Assembly: GCF_001592085.1 (NCBI RefSeq) | Contig: NZ_BCWD01000013.1 | Coordinates: 1-62,675, forward strand | Length of the DNA: 62,675 nucleotides | Direction: 5' to 3' | Origin: Levilactobacillus senmaizukei DSM 21775 = NBRC 103853 | Lineage (GTDB): Bacteria; Bacillota; Bacilli; Lactobacillales; Lactobacillaceae | Part shown: positions 1 to 7,793 of the stretch, in pieces | Layout of the letters: each line of letters opens with the position of its first letter | How positions within the stretch are numbered: the first letter of the stretch is position 1 | Notes under the pieces: model-generated | Told to the model about the DNA's origin: nothing | The model's input: the letters and a program-made list of their open reading frames with translations, nothing else | Database searches by the model: none | Program-made: the position numbers and the translations under genes

Positions 1-6
1 GCCAAT

Positions 7-45
7 AAAAAACGAGTTGGGAAGGGGCATTCTCAGCTCGTTTTT
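7..45. terminator. Bidirectional intrinsic terminator
   Basis: An inverted repeat (AACGAGTTGGGAA / TTCTCAGCTCGTT) is flanked by an A-run on the left and a T-run on the right, so it can work on both strands. No convincing gene precedes it inside the window; it may end a gene that starts to the left. Confidence 0.7.
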
Positions 46-361
46 AAATTGGCTTGATTTCTGTTGGGGACTAACTTGCCACACCGAAAGGTTAACAAAA
101 TGGTCGTGAACGTCGACCGCTTGAAGAGCCAGCCCTTAATTGACTGCCTTGACTGACTCAACCTCTTTTCGTTGTTACGTGCCCGGATCAACACTGCGTC
201 ATTATCATTACTTGCTGGCCCCTTGGCCTCCATTGCCGAAACGTGGTCCCGAGGGCAGCCGGTTCCGCCTAACTCCACCAAGAAAATAATCCAGGTCCGG
301 GTTTTCTTCTTAGTGACGTTAATGCTCGCCAGCTTAGCGCCCTTGAGACCATTCTGATCAC
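46..361. other. Region without a recognised gene
   Basis: Open frames of 60-80 codons exist on both strands. None has a ribosome binding site, a recognisable motif or a compositional reason to be preferred. The minus-strand frame stays open well upstream of its first start, which could mean a decayed gene remnant, but I recognise no family. Confidence 0.4.
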
Positions 362-388
362 AAAAAAACCGCTGCTTTTCAGCACCGG
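362..388 (-). terminator. Terminator of the candidate RNA
   Basis: On the minus strand, CCGGTGCT and AGCAGCGG pair around a GAAA loop with one mismatch, followed by seven T. Confidence 0.7.
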
Positions 389-634
389 CTCTTAATAGTT
401 TCTTTGAGATTATCCAACATTATAGACTGTAATCAAGAAAACGCTGTTTACTCAAATCAACTATATTCCCAATTAGATCGAATCAGGAATGTAGAATTGT
501 GAAAAGCCTCGGCAAAGACTTTTCGCAACGTGGACGAAACACCTACCGTCTAAATAGATGTTTCTTCACAAAGTCTAGAACCCGTAAAATTGCTTTAATT
601 CTCCGGCTCCCAAGAAGGATTGATTGGTATTACA
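362..634 (-). ncRNA. Candidate small RNA downstream of the sensor-kinase operon
   Basis: A promoter-like pair on the minus strand (TTGCAA at 668-663, 16-base spacer, TATACT at 646-641) would start a transcript of about 270 bases. The transcript ends at an intrinsic terminator (stem 369-388, T-run 368-362). It holds no open frame with a ribosome site. It contains stacked inverted repeats: GAAACATCT/AGGTGTTTC and GAAAAG/CTTTTC, enclosed by TTGTGAA/TTCACAA. A LytTR-type half site lies upstream at 700-692. No terminator is visible after the kinase gene, so the region could instead be the operon's 3' untranslated region. Confidence 0.4.
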
Positions 635-640
635 AATATT

Positions 641-668
641 AGTATATCAGACGGCCACCGATTTGCAA
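641..668 (-). promoter_or_regulatory. Promoter of the candidate RNA
   Basis: TTGCAA, 16 bases, TATACT on the minus strand. The -35 hexamer is the same as the one in the promoter of the response-regulator operon (4241-4236). Confidence 0.45.
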
Positions 669-691
669 GCGGTTTCAGAATCTTTCACCAC

Positions 692-700
692 CTAAACTGT
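692..700 (-). promoter_or_regulatory. LytTR-type half site (ACAGTTTAG)
   Basis: The nonamer fits the consensus of LytTR response-regulator half sites, [TA][AC][CA]GTTN[AG][TG], at every position. A much weaker half site (TAGATTGTT) lies 21 bases upstream, the usual helical phase. It sits just beyond the kinase genes and upstream of the candidate RNA promoter. A single nonamer can occur by chance. Confidence 0.35.
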
Positions 701-748
701 CAGTTTTATGTCAACAATCTAGACAGTCGACTTTGTGAATGATCCAGC

Positions 749-2077
749 CTATCCCACACCCTTGGGAATTGCGACCAGCAATTGGCCCCAATGTAGCTTT
801 AATTGTAATGAGCTGGTCGCCGACTGCGGCAAGCTAGCGCGGACGTTGGCAAAACTCATGACACCAACGTCCGTCACCACTCGATGGTGGCCATCGATTT
901 TAGCATCCTTAGATACTGAAAACGTCAACTGTAGCTGAATCTGTTTGGCCGATTCCTTGAGACTTAATGTAACCACCGCAGGATCCATCTTACTGAGGGC
1001 TGGGACCATTCCCGGCAAAACCTGATCAACAACCTGGCTAATCTGTTTTAAGGCCGCCACCGTCGCCGTGAGGGGCTCTGGAACCTGAATGAACAGTTGG
1101 ACCCCCTGTTCCCGAGCCAAAAGATAATTATGATAGAGCTGAAACTTTAATCGGGTCCCAGGAATATTGGCCAAGTCTTCGAGGGTTAACTCTGCAGCAT
1201 TACTGGTAGTCCAGCCCGACCGAATGTCGATGTAGAGTTGTCGAAAACCCGCGTAATCTTCATCCTCCAGGTAACCCCCTAGTCCCAACAGCATATTCTG
1301 ATAGTCATGATTAAATTTGCGAATGGCCTGTACCTGCCGGTTAAGTTCATTGGTGTATTGCTCCCGAAAGGCCTGTTGCTGTCCTTGAAGTAAGGTATGT
1401 TCCTGTTGCAAATGGGTCTGCATTAACATATAGGTACTCAACGATAAACCAATTAACAAGATACCTGCGATTCCGGCCAAAAAGAACAGATACTGCTCCG
1501 AATTTGCCAGGCTCTGTAGCGAGTATTCAAAGAGAATGTAAACCACCGCCAGGATGGACATGAATCCCAAGAATAGGAATTCCATGGAACTGCCTAAGAT
1601 ATCTTGGATTAAGTTTTCCATTGGTGCTCGCGTCAGCCAAATACCCACCGCCAGCAAACTAAAGACCGCCGTGTCCAATATCATTTCAATAATTGTGCCC
1701 GTTAGACTGGCTGCAAAAACCGGACCCGTTAGGTGAATCATCCCCGCCAGAATCACCATATCAATGAATTCCGTCAATAGATAGGCCAAAATCGACACGT
1801 CAATAAAGGATGGAATGTATTGCCACCGATGATGACCACCCAACCACCCCAACTCGATACCGAGCAGGACAATGATCGAAAACGCCCCAAGAACGGCACT
1901 TTTCGTAAAGGGATTCACGATATCAACAAACGTGAAAATCCCGGCCAGCAAGGCACAATAGAGTAAAAAGTGTTTTTGTGGCCGGATCTGAGGAAACCAG
2001 TAATATTGAAAATAGACAAACCAAAAGACCAGGAAGAAGTCCGAGATATAAAAACTGATGGGACTGACTGTAATCAC
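749..2077 (-). CDS. HPK10-type sensor kinase with phosphoacceptor His but degenerate ATPase domain
   Basis: A 442-residue AgrC/PlnB-like membrane sensor. Residues about 7-218 are six or seven hydrophobic segments, then a coiled linker, then the H-box with FNHDYQN (His257, codon CAT). The C-terminal region aligns with the ATPase domain of its neighbour but lacks the catalytic boxes: the N-box DNAIEA is replaced by DQVLPG (351-356) and no GxG-containing G-box remains near residues 398-415. It should accept a phosphate but not bind ATP. The GTG start follows AGGTGA, which overlaps the stop of the upstream kinase gene, so the two are translationally coupled. It is the last gene of the operon. Family assignment is secure; loss of ATP binding is inferred from missing motifs. 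Confidence 0.85.
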   Translation of the reverse strand: MITVSPISFYISDFFLVFWFVYFQYYWFPQIRPQKHFLLYCALLAGIFTFVDIVNPFTKSAVLGAFSIIVLLGIELGWLGGHHRWQYIPSFIDVSILAYLLTEFIDMVILAGMIHLTGPVFAASLTGTIIEMILDTAVFSLLAVGIWLTRAPMENLIQDILGSSMEFLFLGFMSILAVVYILFEYSLQSLANSEQYLFFLAGIAGILLIGLSLSTYMLMQTHLQQEHTLLQGQQQAFREQYTNELNRQVQAIRKFNHDYQNMLLGLGGYLEDEDYAGFRQLYIDIRSGWTTSNAAELTLEDLANIPGTRLKFQLYHNYLLAREQGVQLFIQVPEPLTATVAALKQISQVVDQVLPGMVPALSKMDPAVVTLSLKESAKQIQLQLTFSVSKDAKIDGHHRVVTDVGVMSFANVRASLPQSATSSLQLKLHWGQLLVAIPKGVG

Positions 2078-2081
2078 GTTA

Positions 2082-3398
2082 TCACCTGCCTGGTTTGGTC
2101 AAAATAACTGTAAAGTAAAGCATCCCCCGCTTATAGACCACCTGCAGCGAGGCGTTATCGGTTTGATCAATAATTTCATGGACGGAGCTCAATCCTAAAC
2201 CATGACCGCCACCCTTGGTGGTGTATCCGGCTTCCATGAAGTGACTCATCTTACGGGGCGTATCGGCCGGCACCGGATTAGCCACCGCCAGTTCAACGGC
2301 GCCGGAATAGTCCAGAACCGCACAATAGATTTCCGGTTGAGACTGACCCACACAAGCTTCAATCGCATTGTCCAACAGGACCCCCACGATTCGCAGCAAG
2401 CGCACACTTTCCATCGGCAGCACCGCAACTTTATCGGGAACCTCCAGTCTAAAAGCAATCCCATGGTTCTGCGCCGCCAACATCTTCTGAAATAACAGAC
2501 TCTTCAGCGCCGGATCACTCAACTGGTGCAACCCATCCGCTTCAATCCCGGCCCGCAGGCTCGTCGCTTGCCACCGCGAATTTAACGTTTCGTAATAAGC
2601 CGCCAAGCCGTCATAGTCTTCGGCATCCAGATAGTCGCCCAACTTGAGCATTTGTTTTTGATACGTCTGCTTGAACTCTCGAATGGCGCGAACCTGGTTC
2701 GAAATTCGCCGGTCATACCGGGTTTGCAGCAGATTCTCCTGAAACTTGGCCCGCACGTGTTGCCGATCAAAGAAGCTCTGTAGGAAGAAAAACAGACTTG
2801 CACTAATCAGTAACACCATGACTAATTCAATACTTAGAGCAAAGGTCAACATGGCATGGGTAATCTTTAATCGGTGAATCATCATCGATGATACTTGTGC
2901 AAGGATGACTAGACTCGTCAGCAGTGCCATCACGGTCCACTGTTCCTTCCGACTAAACGACAGTCGTTCCAGATTCCCGGGTTGGATCCGCATCCCGGAC
3001 ACCGCCAACGAGATGAGCGAATAAATCAATAACTGAAAGATTAACCGGCCTGCGACAACTAATGGTTGCTCACTCCCGGCAACCCCAATCAGTTCGACAA
3101 TCACTTGACGGACCACATCATTAACCAACACCACCACTAGATATATCACAATGGTCGCGTTCACGAAGATCAGACTCAGCTTAGGACGATGCCGAATCAA
3201 ATAAACCAAGGCACTGAGTGGTGGAAAAATCAGCGTCCATGGTTGGCCGAGTAGCGCTGGAATTAAGCCCCAGCCAATCCACTTCAACGGTAGCTTCCAG
3301 TTCTGTGGACGAATAACCCCCACCCACAAGGTAATAAACCACTGCATCGTGACCGCCAGCACCAAATTAACCCAGAAACGGTAATCTAAGAAATGCAT
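2082..3398 (-). CDS. HPK10-type sensor kinase with intact ATPase domain but no phosphoacceptor His
   Basis: A 438-residue paralogue of the downstream kinase, with about six membrane segments in residues 1-210. Its H-box region reads FKQTYQK: the phosphoacceptor position is Gln244 (CAG at 2669-2667), and the following Asp and Asn are also changed. The ATPase domain is complete: N-box LLDNAIEA (Asn344) and G-box GGGHGLGL (396-403). I chose the ATG at 3398 because AGGTGA lies five bases ahead of it. A GTG at 3407 directly abuts the regulator's stop but would place the ribosome site inside the gene. The protein should bind ATP but cannot autophosphorylate at the usual histidine. Confidence 0.85.
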   Translation of the reverse strand: MHFLDYRFWVNLVLAVTMQWFITLWVGVIRPQNWKLPLKWIGWGLIPALLGQPWTLIFPPLSALVYLIRHRPKLSLIFVNATIVIYLVVVLVNDVVRQVIVELIGVAGSEQPLVVAGRLIFQLLIYSLISLAVSGMRIQPGNLERLSFSRKEQWTVMALLTSLVILAQVSSMMIHRLKITHAMLTFALSIELVMVLLISASLFFFLQSFFDRQHVRAKFQENLLQTRYDRRISNQVRAIREFKQTYQKQMLKLGDYLDAEDYDGLAAYYETLNSRWQATSLRAGIEADGLHQLSDPALKSLLFQKMLAAQNHGIAFRLEVPDKVAVLPMESVRLLRIVGVLLDNAIEACVGQSQPEIYCAVLDYSGAVELAVANPVPADTPRKMSHFMEAGYTTKGGGHGLGLSSVHEIIDQTDNASLQVVYKRGMLYFTVILTKPGR

Positions 3399-3407
3399 GC
3401 GGATCAC

Positions 3408-4169
3408 CTAGCCCTTCAAATGCTTCTGTACCAACGTTTTCACCTCATGAAACCGGCGGGTGGCTACGTCCGTTTCGTCACCATTCGGAAAGACCAGACG
3501 GCGAGTCGTCGCATCGATCCCACTGACATTGTTAAGGTTCACCAAGAAACTCTTATCCGTACGATACAGCTCGGGATACTGGTCAGCGATATCCTTCAGA
3601 AAACCAGGAAACTCCACTAATTGATTGACCGCATGAACAGTCACTTTATGGGGGGACTCAGCCGTCGCCACGAAGTAAACATCTCCCATCGGCAGGCTGA
3701 ACTTACGGCCGCCGATCGTATAACTGAAAAGATTTTCCGTATTGCCTAAGTAATTGGTATACCGTTGATAGCCATAGTCGACATTTTCTCGCAGCTTTTG
3801 GTCAATCTGGGCCCGTCCCAAGTCCTTGACGACAAAGTCCATGGGTTCCACCTTGCGCTCAAACGTCAGTAGCGCCATTTCCGAGTGAGTCGTCACGAAG
3901 ACAATCTCCGCAAACCCGAGGTGTTGCCGAATCTTTATCGCCGTCTCCAACCCTGTCGTCTGCTCCCCAGGAAACTCGATGTCGAGGAAAAATAGCGCGT
4001 ACTCCGGTATTGCTTCTTCCAAGTGGTCCAAAAGTTCCCGTGGACTCGGTGTGGCCAATCGCACCTGCATATCATAATCGTTAATCATAATGTAGCGCTC
4101 GATCACGTCACGATAATGGGTAAGCTGTTCAACGTTATCTTCACATAAATAAACGGCCAGCACCGACAT
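3408..4169 (-). CDS. LytTR-family response regulator (AgrA/PlnC-like)
   Basis: A cytoplasmic two-component regulator of 253 residues. The N-terminal receiver domain has an acidic patch (CEDN) and the phosphoacceptor Asp63 in FFLDIEF. The C-terminal LytTR DNA-binding domain spans about residues 140-250 (ending KTLVQKHLKG). It is first in an operon with two sensor kinases; its TAG stop directly precedes the next gene. The ATG at 4169 is preferred over the adjacent GTG at 4172 because of spacing from AAAGGGG. AgrA and PlnC relatives bind direct-repeat half sites and usually answer a peptide pheromone; no precursor gene is evident here. Confidence 0.88.
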   Translation of the reverse strand: MSVLAVYLCEDNVEQLTHYRDVIERYIMINDYDMQVRLATPSPRELLDHLEEAIPEYALFFLDIEFPGEQTTGLETAIKIRQHLGFAEIVFVTTHSEMALLTFERKVEPMDFVVKDLGRAQIDQKLRENVDYGYQRYTNYLGNTENLFSYTIGGRKFSLPMGDVYFVATAESPHKVTVHAVNQLVEFPGFLKDIADQYPELYRTDKSFLVNLNNVSGIDATTRRLVFPNGDETDVATRRFHEVKTLVQKHLKG

Positions 4170-4212
4170 CACACCCCTTTAACAAATTTATCATTAAATC
4201 TATTCACCCACT

Positions 4213-4241
4213 AATGTAACCTGAATTTTGTTTGGTTGCAA
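4213..4241 (-). promoter_or_regulatory. Promoter of the response-regulator/kinase operon
   Basis: On the minus strand, TTGCAA (4241-4236), a 17-base spacer and TACATT (4218-4213) lie about 45 bases upstream of the regulator start. No clear LytTR box was found here. Confidence 0.5.
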
Positions 4242-4242
4242 T

Positions 4243-4268
4243 AAAAAAGAGCCATCCGCAAATGGTCC
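4243..4268 (-). terminator. Terminator upstream of the operon promoter
   Basis: On the minus strand, GGACCAT and ATGGCTC pair (one wobble, one mismatch) around TTGCGG and are followed by six T. It would end a transcript coming from the 4269-4611 gap. Confidence 0.5.
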
Positions 4269-4611
4269 TTTCTCACGTGGATTATTTAATTACTACTGCT
4301 GGCTATTTAGCACTCCCCCAAGCCCCAAACTAGTCGTTATCCCTTAGGTCTTCCAACAACAATCACTTACTCTTCAGCTCACTGGCTACGAACGATTCAA
4401 ACCTAAGAAGGACGAACACTGACACACTGTCAGGCCAACTATTCATTAAAAAACGTGGGACGCCAACTCAAAGGTCGACCGATACAGTGACTCATTGAGT
4501 AGCAAAATCAGTTGCCGTAAAACTGACCCCTTCCAACTGTTATTACTTTACCATGAAATCCCCTTATCGCTCGGTAAGTGGCAAAAACGTCAGTATTTGC
4601 ACGTTAATGCA
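4269..4611. other. Gene-poor gap bounded by two minus-strand terminators
   Basis: No gene is recognised. Because terminators lie at both ends, something may be transcribed leftward here. The longest candidate is a 27-codon minus-strand frame (4363-4446, starting MNSWPD) with no ribosome site. A short inverted repeat TCAGTT/AACTGA lies at 4507-4525. A pheromone gene would be expected near such a kinase operon, but I cannot support one. Confidence 0.4.
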
Positions 4612-4640
4612 TAAAAAAACAGCACAATTTAATTGTGCCG
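4612..4640 (-). terminator. Terminator of the 4629-5030 gene
   Basis: A near-perfect palindrome (GCACAATT/AATTGTGC) is followed on the minus strand by a long T-run. The stem overlaps the end of the coding region. Confidence 0.75.
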
Positions 4641-5030
4641 TAACGAATAAGTCAGATACCCACCCAAAACCAGTGGACCCAAGAATACCAGACCAAGGTC
4701 AACCACGCCTCGCCAGTACCACTTAAGTGGCGTCTTGGCGGCCGCTTGGACCCGTTTGGGCCTCAACATCTGCTCGTTCAAACCACTGGGGGCAACCGCC
4801 TTCCGCCGCCGGCGAATGGTTGGCGCCTGCACCTGACGGCCATCCACCAAGACGGCCCATTTCGCAAACGGAAAGGCCAACCAACTGAGGATAAAATACC
4901 CATCTGCCATCGTAAACCCGGTCACCAGGACCCACCGGCCATAATCCAAATGGCCCAGTAGCGACAACATGGCCACCCAGAACAAGCCAATCACAACTTG
5001 GTGACGCCAATAAGCAAACGTCATGTGCAT
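4629..5030 (-). CDS. Small membrane protein of unknown function
   Basis: 133 residues, not recognised. Two or three hydrophobic segments lie at about residues 10-30 and 33-60, and one at 106-128. They flank a basic loop with RRRRK and PKRVQAAAK. The ATG at 5030 follows AAGGAGG with seven bases between, an excellent start. It is transcribed divergently from greA and sits upstream of the two-component operon but has its own terminator, so it is not clearly co-transcribed. A sensing accessory role is possible, but nothing in the sequence shows it. Confidence 0.6.
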   Translation of the reverse strand: MHMTFAYWRHQVVIGLFWVAMLSLLGHLDYGRWVLVTGFTMADGYFILSWLAFPFAKWAVLVDGRQVQAPTIRRRRKAVAPSGLNEQMLRPKRVQAAAKTPLKWYWRGVVDLGLVFLGPLVLGGYLTYSLRHN

Positions 5031-5104
5031 AGCGATCCCTCCTTGATCTCAACGGCTGACTGTGTAAAATGAAGTTATTAATGATGTGTAAGCGAGGTGG
5101 AATT

Positions 5105-5593
5105 ATGGCAGACTCACGGGACTTCAATCCCATTACTGCAGCGGGATATCACGATTTGGAAACCAAAATTGCTGTGTTAGAAGCCGACCGACCCGAAAAG
5201 ATCGCTATTCTGGCGGAGGCCAGAGCCCACGGCGACCTCTCGGAGAATGCCGAATATTCGGCAGCCAAACGAGATCTACGCCACTTGGAAAGCCAACTCC
5301 GATTCTTCAACAAACAACTCCAGTATGCCAAGGTCGTTAATCCTAAAGCGGATACCACCGTTGAGCTCGGCAAATGGGTCACCGTACGCTTTCTAGACGA
5401 CAATGACACGGCAACGTATCAACTCGTGGGGACCGCGGAGGCCGATCTGGACGCGGGGAAAATTACCCGCGTGTCGCCTTTAGGCAAAGCCCTAATGGGG
5501 CATCGGCCTAACGATCACGTCACGATCGTGGCCCCCAACGCCAGTTATGACGTTGAAATAATCGCAGTCGCACTAACATCCCCCCACAACTAA
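5105..5593 (+). CDS. greA: Transcription elongation factor GreA-family protein
   Basis: GreA rescues backtracked RNA polymerase by stimulating cleavage of the nascent RNA through the secondary channel. The 162-residue length is typical. The N-terminal coiled coil carries the conserved tip HGDLSENAEYSAAK with its acidic residues, and the C-terminal half has the FKBP-like fold region (SPLGKALMGHRPNDHV). I chose the ATG at 5105 because GAGGTGG lies just upstream; an in-frame ATG at 5069 lacks a ribosome site. Lactobacilli often carry more than one greA-like gene, so this could be a paralogue rather than the housekeeping copy. Confidence 0.9.
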   Translation: MADSRDFNPITAAGYHDLETKIAVLEADRPEKIAILAEARAHGDLSENAEYSAAKRDLRHLESQLRFFNKQLQYAKVVNPKADTTVELGKWVTVRFLDDNDTATYQLVGTAEADLDAGKITRVSPLGKALMGHRPNDHVTIVAPNASYDVEIIAVALTSPHN

Positions 5594-5617
5594 TTTCAGT
5601 ATACCGAGAACTAAAAT

Positions 5618-5667
5618 TAAAAACCCGACCAAACGCTGTGAACCACCACGTTTGATCGGATTTTTTA
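5618..5667. terminator. Bidirectional terminator between greA and tetR
   Basis: ACCCGACCAAACG pairs with CGTTTGATCGGAT, with A and T runs on either side. It serves convergent greA and the TetR gene. Confidence 0.75.
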
Positions 5668-5671
5668 ATTT

Positions 5672-6259
5672 CTACTGCTTAACCGAGAAAACCGGTAACA
5701 AGATTTCATCGACCATGGCGGTTTGTGCCGCTAGGGTCAGTTCCCGCCGACTAAAAATTTCATTTAATAGAAGAATTCCCGGTAGGTTAACGACCCGTTC
5801 CGGCCACCTTGCCTGACTAATTTCGCCGCGCGCCGCGGCGTGGTCCAGAATCGGCTGCACATAACTGGCAAGTGCATTGTCATTATTCAGCCGGTCCAAG
5901 ATTTGATCGAACTTGACTTGCTTTAGTCGATCGCTCAGCAGGCCACGGAAGGTCTCCCCTTTGAGAGTATCCAAGACACTGGCCAATTGGCCAAAGAGAT
6001 CTAATAGATCTCCCCGAAAGGTTCCCGTATCCGGTACCTGATAGCTCACCAGGTTACCAAACTTACGAATCGTCGCAATCACTAAGTGGGCCTTATCGGG
6101 CCACCGTCGATACAAAACGGTCTTAGTTGTAGCGGCTCCCGCGGCTACGCCCTCAATGGTTAGCGCTTGATAGCCCTGAGCTTGTAATTGGTCCCAGGCC
6201 ACCTTCAAGATGGCCGCTTCTAGGGCGGCTCCTCGCCGACGTGTTTTCTTCTCTGACAT
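5672..6259 (-). CDS. TetR-family repressor of the adjacent DHA2 exporter
   Basis: 195 residues. The N-terminal helix-turn-helix spans about residues 10-58 (TIEGVAAGAATTKTVLYRRW), followed by a ligand-binding domain of the TetR_C type. It is divergent from the exporter gene at 6355. The shared intergenic region holds a perfect 16-base palindrome plus a third half site, so it very likely represses both genes until a drug-like ligand binds. The ligand is not visible from sequence. Confidence 0.88.
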   Translation of the reverse strand: MSEKKTRRRGAALEAAILKVAWDQLQAQGYQALTIEGVAAGAATTKTVLYRRWPDKAHLVIATIRKFGNLVSYQVPDTGTFRGDLLDLFGQLASVLDTLKGETFRGLLSDRLKQVKFDQILDRLNNDNALASYVQPILDHAAARGEISQARWPERVVNLPGILLLNEIFSRRELTLAAQTAMVDEILLPVFSVKQ

Positions 6260-6300
6260 AAACTAGGGCTCTCCCTTGTATTTCCCTTTGGAGGGGTGTA

Positions 6301-6331
6301 GTATCTTCGAACATAAGATACGGCCGTATCT
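6301..6331. promoter_or_regulatory. TetR operator cluster
   Basis: AGATACGGCCGTATCT (6316-6331) is a perfect 16-base palindrome. An upstream GTATCTT (6301-6307) pairs as an inverted repeat with AAGATAC (6315-6321). Three half sites thus overlap between the divergent tetR and exporter genes. Confidence 0.8.
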
Positions 6332-6354
6332 AATTAATGAATTCAGGTGATTTT

Positions 6355-7761
6355 ATGAAAACTCAAATGAACACCCGTCACATGCTGCAAATTGCCCTGT
6401 TCCTGGTCATCGGGGCGATTGCGCCTCTTCTGGATACAACGATGACCAACGTGGCCTTAGACACTATTATGAAGTCGATGGCCGTTTCCGTCAACGATGT
6501 TCAATGGGTCACGACTAGTTACGTATTAGCCTTAGGGATTGCCGTGCCCATCGCCGGTTGGGCTACCAATTGGTTTGATGGCAAGCGGATTTATCTGTGG
6601 GCCTTGATCGTCTTCTTAATCGGTAGCTTGGTCTCCAGTTTCTCCACCACCCTCCCCATCCTGATTATCGGCCGAATTATTCAAGGCGCCGGTGCCGGCA
6701 TTATCGTTCCCCTGATTACCACCTTGGTCGTCCAAGCCTCCGGTGGAACCGGGTTAGGTAAGATCATGGCAGTCGTCGGCCTCCCCGTCGTCTTGATTCC
6801 AATTCTGGGTCCGTCCATTGGAGGATTCCTGATTGATACACTCAGCTGGCACTGGATCTTCTTAGTTAACGTGCCCTTGGTCATCATTGCCTGGGTCCTT
6901 CTAAGTTGGAAATTACCCGCCTTTCCGGCTCCCAGGACCGGTAAACATCTCGATTTCCCCAGCTTAATCACACTAGCTGGCCTCTTCACGAGTGCCATCA
7001 TTGGCATCACCCGCTTCAGCACCGGCGACCACTTTTTCTCGGCCAAGGTGCTCACCCCAATTTTACTAGCCATCACCTTTTTGATTGGTTACGTTGTCTA
7101 CGCTAGCTTACGGCCTAAGCAGGCTCTAGTCAGCCTCAAGCTCTTCAAGTCACCCACGTTTGATGCCTCGGCCATTATCCTCATGTTATCGGGCATTGCC
7201 GTTAATGGTGCCATGTTCCTCCTACCACTCTATTTACAAAACAGCCGTGGCCTCACTGTTATTTGGTCCGGGGCCTACCTCATTGCTCAAGGAGTCGGGT
7301 TACTCGTGGCCCGGGGTGAAATCGGTAAATTAACGGATGCGATCGGCGCCCGTTGGGTTGTCTTAGTAGCCATTGTCATCGCAATTGCCGGGACACTTCC
7401 CTTCGTCTTCTTTACCGCCCACACCAGCACCTGGCTCGTCCTACTGGCGCTCTTCGTTCGCGGCATTGGCCAAGGGGGCTTGACCATTCCCGTTATGGCC
7501 GACAGTTACACGGGGGTACCTAAGGAACTCGTTGCCGAAGCAACCACTGCCACGCGGATGCTGCAAAATATTGGCGGCGCCGTCGGGACGGCCATCCTCG
7601 CCACCGTTATCCAACATGAGTTACCCAGCACCGGCATGAACGCGGCCTACCAAACCGCCTTCATGTGGTCCGTCGGCTTCATTGCCATCACGGCTGTGCC
7701 AGCTTGGTTCCTCAGTCATCGCAAGCCAGTTTCAATTTCAGCGAGCGAAAAAGCTGAATAG
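6355..7761 (+). CDS. DHA2-family MFS multidrug exporter (EmrB/QacA type)
   Basis: A 468-residue, 14-segment proton-driven exporter. Features of the family are visible: DTTMTNVALDTIM in segment 1, the loop motif WFDGKRIYLWAL, and the segment-5 stretch GLPVVLIPILGPSIGG. I chose the ATG at 6355 because AGGTGA precedes it by four bases; an ATG at 6337 lies too close to the operator and lacks a site. Control by the divergent TetR protein is likely. It is one of three DHA2 exporters in this window; the substrate is unknown. Confidence 0.9.
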   Translation: MKTQMNTRHMLQIALFLVIGAIAPLLDTTMTNVALDTIMKSMAVSVNDVQWVTTSYVLALGIAVPIAGWATNWFDGKRIYLWALIVFLIGSLVSSFSTTLPILIIGRIIQGAGAGIIVPLITTLVVQASGGTGLGKIMAVVGLPVVLIPILGPSIGGFLIDTLSWHWIFLVNVPLVIIAWVLLSWKLPAFPAPRTGKHLDFPSLITLAGLFTSAIIGITRFSTGDHFFSAKVLTPILLAITFLIGYVVYASLRPKQALVSLKLFKSPTFDASAIILMLSGIAVNGAMFLLPLYLQNSRGLTVIWSGAYLIAQGVGLLVARGEIGKLTDAIGARWVVLVAIVIAIAGTLPFVFFTAHTSTWLVLLALFVRGIGQGGLTIPVMADSYTGVPKELVAEATTATRMLQNIGGAVGTAILATVIQHELPSTGMNAAYQTAFMWSVGFIAITAVPAWFLSHRKPVSISASEKAE

Positions 7762-7793
7762 CCTGGCCGCAACTGGCGTTCATTGTCGCCTGC

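Noticed and set aside
33-281. 82-codon minus-strand frame, and an overlapping 61-codon plus-strand frame at 172-357
   Set aside because: Neither has a ribosome site, a known motif or sensible composition. The minus frame continues open upstream of its start, more like a chance or decayed sequence.
480-620. Possible T-box leader in the structured region before the left end
   Set aside because: The conserved T-box sequence (AGGGTGGNACCGCG) is absent on both strands and no aminoacyl-tRNA or amino-acid gene follows.
2202-2495. 97-codon plus-strand frame opposite the kinase gene
   Set aside because: It is the antisense shadow of a well-supported coding region and has no ribosome site.
4363-4446. 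27-codon minus-strand frame as the pheromone precursor of the two-component system
   Set aside because: No ribosome site, no leader-type N-terminus and no processing motif. Mentioned only as the longest frame in the gap.
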